Notes under the pieces: generated by a model
The model's input: only the letters and a program-made list of their open reading frames with translations
What the model was told of the DNA's origin: nothing
Database searches by the model: none
Shown: positions 10,039 through 21,600 of the stretch, piece by piece
Layout of the letters: the number at the start of each line of letters is the position of its first letter
How positions within the stretch are numbered: the first letter of the stretch is position 1
Program-made: the position numbers and the translations under genes
Assembly: GCA_045837725.1 (NCBI GenBank)
Contig: JBEWZL010000056.1
Coordinates: 476,378-540,377, forward strand
DNA from: Vermamoeba vermiformis
Lineage: Eukaryota > Tubulinea > Echinamoebida
Length of the DNA stretch: 64,000 bases
Direction: 5' to 3'

Positions 10039-12472
10039 ATGGCGAATCTAGATCAAATTCAATTGAATGGTAGTGGAAACTATTCAGAGCTTTTTATATC
10101 AGAACCTCCACCTCCTTATGTTCCTGGAACTAGTGCCACTTATTCTAATACTGTAACCGGTAACAGTGGCACACAATTCCACGTCACAGAAGTTCCATCT
10201 GGAAGTCAATCTGCGGTTCCAACCGAGCAAAAAGGTATGTAGCATTATGTATCTCAATATTGTGTATATTATTATCTAATTTTCTTCTCTATTTTTAATA
10301 TAAAAAGTCACAAATCTAAACTCAGCTTCACATTCAAATCAAACTACGACCTACGTAGTCAACCATATTACACAGCCAAATTCATATGATGCTAATTCAC
10401 CAAATGATGATTCGCTACGTAATGCTCCCTCGTTATTTATCGATCTCCAAGGTCTGGACGAAAAACCTGCATCTGGCAGCTCTCCGATCAAAAGCACTCC
10501 ACTCGAAATTCCAATTCAAAACCCAGTGATAGCCAATTTGAAAGCATCAGGAACGACATATCCACCTCCCACGCTTACTGCACCTGTAGCAAGCAGTCCA
10601 CCGCAGCAATCATTCATAAATCTGAATCAAGCAACGGGAAGCCAGCACAACTCACGCACCGCGACGCCTATTAATAGCGGAACACCTATTAACACCCCTC
10701 CCACTTCGTTGACAGCTCCTCTTCAAAAAGCAAACTTATTGCAAGGAGCGAACACATCTCCCGTGCAGATGCAACCCGCACCCATTACTATCAATATGGA
10801 ACAATTACAAAACAATTTGCAAGCCCTCGGAATTTCACCAGCACAAAACGGACAATGGACTATGAATCCTAACTCGCAGTTAACGACAATTTTGAGTGCT
10901 TTGGGACAGCAACAAAATGTGCCATTGGCTAACGTGACAGGAGCGCAATTGACCGGCCAACAAGCTAATCCTAGTCTAGCTGTCGCCCCTCAAGGTCTTC
11001 AATTAGCTCCACAACAAATGGTCGCTAGTAACCCCGTGGGCCTCATGCCAAGTACGTCCTCCTCGCAAGTTGTCTCGCAAGTTCAAGCTCCACAAACACC
11101 CGCTACTGTACCTCAAGTGCAGCAAACAGCGCAAGTCCAGCAGCTACAACAGCCTGTTCAAGCTCAACAACAAGTCGTACAAGTGCCACAAGTATCACAG
11201 GTTGCGCAAGTCCCCGTCATGCCGCAACAACAGCACGTCGTGCCGCAAGTCCAACAAACACAACAGATGCAACAAGCTGTTCAAAATCAGCAACACGCTC
11301 AAGTCCAACAAGTTGCGCAGTTACAACAACACGGACAATTGACGCAAAACCAAATGCAACAACCACCCAACGGCATGGCAGTCCTGCAACAAGACGGCAG
11401 TATTATGACCCCTGCTTACGGTGCCTCGCTCATCAACAGCAATGCCGGTCAAATGCAACAATTTGCTGCGATGCCACTCAACAACAATCAGATTCCTCAA
11501 ATGGCAATGTATGCCTCGAACCCAGTTCAGGTACCAAAACAAAATTTTCAAAAGTCAAAAGAAAATCTAATCATTTTCGCAGAATGTCAACGTTGCTGCG
11601 TTAGAACATCAATTGCAAGCCGACACATTGACACTCATGATGCAGGTAAGGGTAATTACTTTTTGGACGCGTGATCTGGATCTCTTCGAAGCGAATAATT
11701 CTTTGACACTATAAAAGTCGAACCAAGTTTAACAATATTATATTATAGATGATGAAGACTATGGGCGAGTTGAACAAGCGCATGGCCAATCTCGAAAATG
11801 AAGTAGACAGTCTGCGGCAACAAGTGCGCACGCAACAGCAACAAAACATGCAATTGCAACAAACATTAATGACCGTGCAACAACAGCAGCCAATCAATAG
11901 TGCGCAGAACCCTAACGGTATGTGTTACTAAAAATAGATCTGACATTTGGATCAATGATTTTAATCGGGCGTAGAAGCAGGACAAGAAGATAAAACGCGT
12001 GTTAATCGAACGAATAGCGCGACAGCAACGAATAGCAATCAAATTATGTCACTGAATGAAGCTCCGCCTGTCAATTCATTGGGCACTAACCCGCGACCTG
12101 GGGTAGTGAACTCTCAATACTACCAGACCCCGCAAAGTCAATATTATTATAGTAAGTATAATGACATTACACGCTTAATTTCGTCAAGCGGGACGAGATC
12201 TGATTCGACGTTTTTGACAAATGTCACTTTTTTGCTATTAATTTGTGCGCTTCAGAATGATTAATTCATGAACTAACCTTTGTTTGTTAGCTACGACCAA
12301 CAACGGCATTGCATACATGCAACCGATGGCTACGACAGGCGTGCCAATGCCCGTGCCTGTGGGCAGCCAAGTGCCTGGTTACCCAGGTCAAATGTATTAT
12401 TACACCACCGCCCAACAACCTACCGTTGTGCAGGGACAACAACGAATTGTGTATACTAACCAACGGCAATAA
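10039..12472 (+). CDS. Gln-rich, prion-like coiled-coil protein with a PPxY motif
   Basis: Six exons; the first is 10039-10234 and the second 10308-11530, with later exons near 11583-11645, 11749-11917, 11975-12150 and 12291-12472. An N-terminal EPPPPYVPG offers a PPxY motif, a ligand for WW domains. Residues about 200-470 are dominated by Gln, Pro, Val and Ala with dense QQ repeats (low complexity, likely disordered). The exon from 11749 encodes a short heptad-like coiled coil (MKTMGELNKRMANLENEVDSL). The C-terminus is rich in Gln, Tyr and Met. No enzymatic domain is present. Composition resembles transcription co-activator or condensate-forming proteins, but that is only an analogy. AATAAA follows the stop by about 45 bases. 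Confidence 0.75.
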
Positions 12473-12654
12473 TTGGGTAGTCGGTAGCAATTGTAGAATT
12501 AATTGAAGGAAAAATGTAAATAAATCGTAATTTGCGTGTTTAAGTTCGAGCGTTTGAACGATTTATTTTTTTTGATCAGCTAGATCGGCAAACATGGTTT
12601 AAACCCAACAATTACAAGAATTAAGTAGCCAACAACGGTGAATTTATAAATTTA

Positions 12655-15600
12655 ATGGAGGGAGAGTCGTTAGATTTTGGGGTATTGCGGTATGTCAAAT
12701 CCAAATCTGTCGAGATTTGGATCTGAAACGTTGAGCCAACTAATAAAATTATCTTTCCATTAGGGATGTTACATTTAATCACCAAGTTTCACTGGTGGCT
12801 CCGTAAGAATTTAGATGTTAATTTAAGGAAAATAAATAAATAATATAATTTTCTTGGCAGACTTCGTTACACGAGGGTAAAGAATGTTGGTGCCAAATTA
12901 ACATCGAAAGAAGAACGAAACAACAAAATAATCCAGATCGCACAACAGCTTCCTGCAGATCGTCGTCTTTCAGCAAGATCTGTTTATTGGTTCGTTTCTC
13001 GTGAGCCTGCAGAAATAATGTATCAAGATGCGACTCTATTTTTCTGGAACGAAAATCTCCTATGGCAAGATGCCGAAGGAATTTGTCATCATTTGTATCA
13101 AATTGATTTTCATGCCAACAAAAACGGGCTTCTCGTGTTCAAATTTCCTAATGGCCACGAAGAGACTGTATTCTGCTATTCGACAACTAACCCGAATATG
13201 AACGCGAACAAGAAAAGGAAGCTGTCGTCAAATGATATTCTTATGGAAGACGAATCTCAATCTGCGGAGCATTACAGCGAACTAAGTTCTCCGATTACAT
13301 TCAACAACACGAACCAATTTCCAATGCAAGTACAAACACCCCCGCAGATACTACAAAATGGCACGCAAGTTGCGTCGAATCGAGCACTTATCGTGAACAT
13401 ACTGCTCTTGGTTCCTGACAACGACGAATTCATTAAACTGACCGAAGATGCGCTTATCGAGCTCGGTTTTATCAAAGAAGTTAGCTGCATTGCTAAACAA
13501 AGGCTTTATAGCCAGAAGAATATGTTAAAGAAGATAAGACATGTTTTGATCTTTCCGTTCGGACGGATGGCTAGAGCATTCAAAGTTCAGGATTATCTTG
13601 ACTATTCAAGTGAAGTTATCCTGCTAGTGGAGAACACAGCCGAACAAGCAAATGATTTGATGACTATTAACAGAGTGAACAATATCAACAACCAAGCCAA
13701 CGAGTTCCGACAATTTTGGGTCAAGAATGGTCTTCGAGATTTTGGAACAATAGACCTCGATTATCCTACGCTTAATTCTTGCGTCAAATTTTTTCTAACT
13801 ATGAAGGCTCTTGACGATGTTGTACTCGGAGGGGCCAGTTGCAAACCCAACACCTATCCTCCAAATTTCTTGGAATTTCTACTGCAATGGAACAGCGAGA
13901 ATGCGGATAAAGTAGTACAAAGCATCTATCTCTGTTTCAAGTTTGAACAGAACAATGAAGCATTCACCGAGGACGCTGCAATTGCGCTCAAAACTTTCGG
14001 AATCGATTTTAATGTTGCTGTTGGAGTCAATGGCAGTGTGCTAGTTTACACTCGTTGTCCATCTTACACGATTTGGTACATCCTGCATCGCAAGGACGAC
14101 CTCTTTAACGAATTCAAAAACGACGGATTGACAGAAGTCTTCGAGTGCTTTATCAGCGACATTGACGAATCGATGCGACGATCAGATAATGCACAGTTTG
14201 TGGAGGAACTGAGCTACATGAAAGAACTAATGATTATCGATGGAGTGCCGGAACAACCAATCTTAAATCGGTAAGTAATTCGTAGTCGCTTTTCGGAAGA
14301 TGCTAACGACGTATTTTCTTGTAGATTCAGAGTTCAAGCAAATAGGAATATTCAACGGCAACATGGCATTATGTTGGATGAAAGAGCCATTAATACAAAC
14401 GACTTTGGCCTCAATGTTCGATACCGATCGCAACTTGAGAAATTAAAGAGCGAGACAGTCGAATGGGCGCAAGCCAAAGCAAGCATCAAAGATCGACTTC
14501 TCTTGCTCTCTGATCAGCTGCTAGAAAATGTGGTTGCATTGATTAGACAGACAAATCATTTTGATGATATCGACGCCGAAGCTCTATTTCCGTACTGCTG
14601 GAAATGCTTACCAGACATCTCTTTCGTACAAGGAAATCGTTTCTCGGTCGACCTTGTCGCCAAAAGCTTCAATGAAGTGAAGGCCAAGTTCGCCAAGCCA
14701 GTGGTATCAATCAGCGATGCCATCAAAATTTTCACCATGTTGCTTGACCTCGTGATTCAGAAGTCAATCCAAGAAGACGAATTCATCTATTTAAAGAAGA
14801 CTTATCCAGGAGCAGAGCTAGCGATGGCGCTCGGAATGGATAACACTCAGATCTTCTATGCTTTGGCGGATCTGAACGATGAACTTCCACACCCGTCACA
14901 GATGTTGCTTTGTACGAGCGCAACGAAGAAAGACGACCTTCTTCGCTTCGTGGAATGTGCTTGCTTATTGCCGTGGTCGCTTTTCATTCTGGTTGAAGTC
15001 AACAACCTTCGAATGGAAGTTCGTGCCTCACTCATCGACAGACTATTGACTCTCGAGCAACAAAAGCAACGACACTCATTGAAGCTCGTGTTCACATCTC
15101 AAACAGGCATCTCTGGCTTCTCTTTCATACCAAAGCGAGATGTCACTGCGGAAACGCTTGGTCAAGTGAGGCGCTACTTGGTGAACGGATCAAGGCTCTT
15201 CAGGCCAGAAATCGCTCGAAATCGTTATTTTAAGACGTTGGAGATCGTTCAAGGAAATCCTGGCGAAGGAAAGTCAACTTCAATTCGACAGTATTTTGCG
15301 CGACAAAGCATCTACTGCTCGGAAATACCGTTGCAAGAAGACTTCACTGTTGCAAACTTCATCCACCGAGTGCAAATAGCTGTCGATGATGCTCGTAAGA
15401 GTGGTCAGAAGGACGTTGGTATTCACTTGAACATTCTGCCGTACATCGATTTCCCTCTTGTCCACGAGTTCTTGTATTCGTGGATGCTCTTTGGTGTGAT
15501 TTACGACAGCAACATTGGTGGCATGTACCAGCTGCCAACTGATTTGAATTGGCACGTCCTCGCGGAAATTGGCAGTGCTCCAGCCGAAGACAAAGAATAC

Positions 15601-18600
15601 GGAAGCTACAATAGCCCTGCCAAAGTGTTGACCGCTCTGCCAGCGTTGAACTTTGTGGCTGAAAAGAAGGACAGACTGCTTAAGAAGCTGGTGTTGGACG
15701 ACAACATTCGCTTGGCTTGTGCGTTCTACCATCACTTCCACAACAGCAATCAGGTCACCACAGCTCACATCATGGCTCTCGTGCCCGTAGCAAACGATGA
15801 TGCTGCTTACAAGATTATTGCACAGATTGTCCAACGAGAGCTAACGACTCTTGGTGAGCATCGTAATTTGTTCATCTTTCAACGCATGTTCCTTCACTTG
15901 TTGGCAGCTCGATGCAAATGGATCAAGTCCTACGCTGAGCGATTGACTGTCTTGGCTCGAGAGTTGGCAACTCCTGACTACGTTATCCCAATCGAAGAGC
16001 AATTCTTCTTCAAGCAGTTCATGACGTATTTCATCACCGAGGTCGCGCACTTTTGCAAAGCAAACATCAGCTTGAATATCAAGACACTGCCTGTAATTTC
16101 ACTTTGTGAGGCCCACTCGTTCTGTTTTGTTGACTGTCAAGGCGATGGTTTCAAAGACAAGGCAAAGGCTGGCTCGCTGCATCTGACCGGAATCCACGAA
16201 ACAATTCAGAACCCTAATGTCATCTTTTCTGCTTTGGCACTGTCATTTGGCATCAAAGATACACGACACATGTTCAACGTCATTCGACAACAACGGTCCA
16301 CCCTATCTTTTGATTTCGTTGTTCGGCTATTGCTTCTCAACGACAGAAGAGTTGCTGGTCAGAACATCATATTCGAAGGAGACACGGGCCTTGGAAAGAG
16401 CAAATGCCTTGAATTATACGCGTTGATACTCAACTGTAACACTGACTTGGTTCCCGACCTAATTAGTGATACAGCGCAATTCATTTCTGACAACATTCTT
16501 CGAGAGGATGGAGCGATTAGAAATCCCGCTTGGAAGAAACTCTATGATGACCTTAACACGGGCAATCCTTCGGCCAACAAAATAATGTCCGCAATCCGTG
16601 AAGTTTGCAGCGAACGAAGGCTTGCAGTAGAGAATCAAGAAGTAGGGTTCAAATTTGTGGCAAGTCGTTTGCTGCAATTCATTCGCCAAATGCTCAACAA
16701 GCACTCGTTGATTGAGTTGACACCGGTCTTGCGAAGAGTTTTGAAAAAGACAACCGAGGCAGTGAACACAAGCGAATTAATGCTATTGGTGGAAGAATTA
16801 TTGAACGCGAAGATTTGTAGTTTATTCCACAAGATCATTATGCATCGTGGAATTACAGCCAAACAACTCCGAACAAAAATCCAGAAACTCATAGCGCTCA
16901 GTATGAGAATTTCGAGGACTAACCCAGACGTAAAATTAGTCGTGTACATCGATGAATTCAACACAACTTCGGTAAGCCTTCTCGTTTTGAGTGATATCGT
17001 TGTTATTAACTATTATTCAGATCATGGGCATGGTGAAGAGCATTTTGTTCGATCACCGACTTGACGGAGAGCTCTTGCCGTCAAATATTTTCTTCGCTGC
17101 ATCAATGAATCCGTACACCGTGAAGAAGACCTCCTATGAAATCAATTATACTGGACTAAAGAACAACGCAAGTTCATTGCCCTTCATTGTCCGACCGAAT
17201 CCGCGGTCTCTTGGTTTGCTTGCGGTTGCATTGCCTGACTTTGACCAAGCCCAAGAGGAGCGATTCTTGACAGTCCTCAGCAAGACGAGAGACGATCTTG
17301 GTAGCCCAGAAGAAATGGAAATCGTCAAGGACTTCCTGTTGGCGAGTCAAAATCAACTGCGGGCTGCCAACATGGAGAGAATTCATGTGTCAATCCGAGA
17401 CATCATGCGAGCCATCGATTTGTTCTTCTACTTCTCCAAGACGCCTGCAGGAGCAGCTCTACTCGGATTGGCCATAGATGACAACTCTTCTCAACGATTC
17501 TGGCTTTCGCTGTTCATGGCATGCAACATCGCTTACCGCATTCGATTGGCAGCAAGAAGTGATTTGCGCAGTGACTTACTCGCAATTTACAAAGCTTTGT
17601 GCTTGGCCAATGACTACCACGGCGAATCAATTGAGGATGTAATAGAACGATGCTACACTCACCTCTACAAGTCAACAGCAATACCCGATGGCATTGCTCG
17701 CACAAAGACTTTGATGGAGAATCTGTTCGTGCTCGTCACCTGCATTGACGCAAAGATTCCTGTGATGATTATTGGCCCAGCTGGCACATCGAAGACTCTC
17801 AGCTTCACTATTGCAGCAGACAATATGCTCGGCGAAGCGTCGGCAAAGGAGCTTTACCGCTTGTGCAGCAAAGTTCATCCTTTCCGCTACCAGTGCTCCC
17901 TACATTCGACCGATACAGAAATTGATAATATCTATCAATCAGCAATCAAATACCAAAAAGTCATTGAAAGTCACGCTATTAAGAACACTGAGCGCAGTAC
18001 AGTGTTTTTGGACGAAGCCGGCTTGCCCGACGACTTTGAAATGTCACTGAAGGTGTTGCACTATCATCTAAACGACCCAGTAGTATCGTCGGTTATAGTC
18101 AGCAATCGAATTCTGGACGCTGCAAAGACAAGCAGAGCTGTCGTGCTGCAAGTGCATCCAACGCTCACTCAAGAGGATGTGTACGCGTTAGCGAAGGGCA
18201 GTTTTGCAGTACCTGAATCCGAATATAACAGACAACTATTCACGGCTCTTGGCAGTGCGCTTTTGAAGATCAACAGCGTTACAAAAGAATTTCATGATGG
18301 TTTCTTTCAGCAGCGCGACTTTATCTATTTTCTACGCTACTTAAGAAGATATTCTGTGATCGAACACGACCTTATTCAGTTAACGCCAGAGCTTCTCATC
18401 AATGCTTTGGAGCGTAACTTCAACGGCATTCCCTTCAACGTGTTCCGCAAGATCGTACAATTGTTTATTGAAGAGTTCAATCGCTTTATGATGCACAAAG
18501 AAGCTGCTTGGGATGTTGATAAGATCGTTGGCTCTTTGAAGAACAGAACGATTCAACTAATCGAGGAGAGCTTGGCAGAGACTGTCAAACCTGACGAGAA

Positions 18601-21600
18601 TCCCAATTTGGCACCTTTCCGTTACATGATGTTGCTTGATCCCACGGATTCAGACGCTGCCGTCTCTTTGTTCTTGTCAACATTCAAACAAGAAGCGGAA
18701 GTCTGCTACGTTGGCGAGTTCGACGACGATGCTACAGACGAGGCTCGTGGCAATCTGATCCGGAAAGTCACTCAGTCAATGGCAACTGGCAAGACTGTGC
18801 TTCTTCTGAACGTGTTGCCCATCGCCACTTCGTTCTACGATTTATTCAACAGACACTTCTCGAAGCTTTCTGCAGAAAGAGACCAGTCCTACTACACATA
18901 CGTTTCTGTTGGCCCTAATTCTCGACCTTGCTTTGTACACCCGAACTTCAAGGTCATTGTGCACACCCCGATGTCTTCACTAGCAGCAATTCACCTGCCG
19001 TTCTTGGATCGCTTTGAGAAGTATCAGCTGTCCGTTGAACAAGTGCTCGAAGCAAAGCTGTCCAAGTTGTCGCTTCAGAGTTTCTGTGTGAACAATACCA
19101 AGATTGACGGATTTACGATGTTAAAGAACGCACTAGCCAACATGGTTGAGAGCTTGCATGGTCAACAGTGCAATAATCAATTGCTTTACGGAGTTCATCC
19201 GAAGGAGACAGTGGCTTCTCTTATCTACTCCGTCTTGCAAAACACGTTGTCATTAGATTCCGAAGCTTCAACGAATATAACTCCAATGGTTTGGGAGACA
19301 AGCGAGGACAGTTTAATTATCGAGGACCAACCAACAGACGAATTCACTGTCGCACAAGCAGAAGACGAAGAGGCATCCGCGAAGACAGCAGAACACATGC
19401 GAGCAGCAATTAGTCAACTGAAAGGGCAGTTACTACAGCTGGCAAGGCCCGAAACGGTCCTCAATTGCAGAACGCTGCCCAAGGCGTACGTGACACACTA
19501 CTTGCTGAAACAAGAACACCTCAGCGCGCTTCGTTTCTTGAAGCAGTTGCTCAAGGCCAAGGCAAACGTCAACGTCAAGAACAAGTGGACAGTCTACAGT
19601 CGAAGTTCAGCGTACTACCACCAAGCTGATGTTCTGCGCAACGCTATTGAAGATATCGAGCCTGGCATTCAAGTTGAAGAGTTCGACAAGGTTCGATCTG
19701 GTCATCAATGCGACACGATGGTCCAATCATTCTTTGACGACACTTCAAAGAAGGCACTCGTTATTCTCTTGGACATGACTAGATCAACGACTACAAGGAT
19801 CAACTACCTTCGTCATCAAATTGACAGCTATTCTGCCGCGCACAGCGACCGTTTGGTATTCTTGATCATGCACTTCCCGCCTGATTTCTATTCTGCGCTC
19901 AAGCCAGCGCCGCACGTCATCTTCTTGAACGATTGGAATTATCAGTACATTGACTCGCTGGGATTGGAGAGTGATATCTCCGACGATGCGGATCCGTTGG
20001 AGATCGACGCTCGAACTTGGCTTGCAATCAGTTGCGGTCTTAATGTCGAAGTTTCGTTGACATCAATCAAAAGCACCTTCGAGAAAGCGTTCTTCGCCCA
20101 AGTTGACGCCTTAATGGGGCGCTGGAATGGACGAGGCAGCACACCTGCCTACTTACCCAAATCTCGCAGCAAGATGTTGAAGGAGCTCTTAACCGATAAT
20201 GCTTCTTTGTATGAATCTGCATTGCTGGAGTTATCTCAACGCTGGCGGGACTACTTGCCGACTATAATGTCCGACATCAGTGCAGCAATTCAAAAGGGCT
20301 CTGTCGTTGACAGCATTGCAAGCGTTGTATCGTCTTCCCTTCAATCATTGTTAGCGCTATTTGCTCTTGGATTCCTTCGCCGTTTGTATGGCAACGGTAA
20401 CTTCGATGCAGTTCAGAATGCGTTGAAGACTGGATCCGAAGACTGCAAGCAGCTCATCATGCTGGCCGTTAAAGCTATCAAAGTACCCAAGTTGAAAACA
20501 GTACTTCAGCAGAATTCTGTCAGCGAAGAGCTTTTCACGATCGATTCAACATTCCTCAAACGCCCTTCGTTGCCTTACTACGACTTTATCTACGATATGT
20601 TGACTGAAGCTTATCGCAAAGCTAGAGCACAACAGGCCTCGAACAAGAGCTTTCGCACTCGAGTTCTCGATTACATTCAAGACAACACTGCACTCAAAGA
20701 GCTGGTTCAACACATTGACAAGAGCGAGGAGTTGAAAGACAAGTTCATCATGTGTTTTGTTCAACGCACTCTTGGCTTTGACAAACTTCGTCCCAGTCTG
20801 CAAGAGGTTTGCAAGCTCGTCATTCAGAAGCTCGTCAACAGTCCTCGAGTTGTTGATTTGCTTTTCGTGAAGCTCACCCACGAAGACAAGTTTACGGTGT
20901 TGAACTCTTGTTTGATGCCGTTACAAGCACTTGGTTCTGATGATTTGGACAACATACTCGTTGAAAGATTGCAAGAAGCTTTCCACTTGAACGCTCAGGT
21001 ACGAAACACTTACGTGCCTTGAATCGATCAACTAACATTTGTTCAGAATCTAAGCATTGCAGAAGTTGCACCGTTAATCGACATTGTCATTAGCAAAGCT
21101 ACAGTTGATATTCTCTGGGAGACGTTGAATGCTATTGGAGGTGATCGTGATCAATTGAACGAGTGGCAGAAAGCGTTCGGTCTGCTCTTTGACCGCTACC
21201 CTTCGCACTTCCATCTCCCATCAGCTGAGAAAAGCCAAGCATGGAAGTACAGCACGATGGTGTCAGCACTGTTACTAAGTCAACAGTTTGCTGATGAGTG
21301 CCTTCCGTTGTTCAACTCGTTCGAAGCAGTGGCCACAGCATGTGGTGTTGTTCCAAGCGATCAAGTCACTCTCCAACAAGCTCTCCAACAGAGCCACGCA
21401 CTGATGCAGCAATTGAATATTGCACCATCCGAAGAAGTCGTGTACTTCGCTCAAAAACTCTTGCACTCGCTGCTGATTCGTGCATCAACATCTTGCTACG
21501 GAAAGGCAAAGTACTTGATCGAAGAGTTCGTACGACTTTGCAATGGTAAGTAACTGAGCTATTCAACCAATCAATACTAACATAGAGTTAGATGGTGACG

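Noticed and set aside
11070-11342. Lys/Ser/Asn-rich open frame inside the Gln-rich gene
   Set aside because: It is the shifted-frame shadow of CAA/CAG-rich coding sequence.
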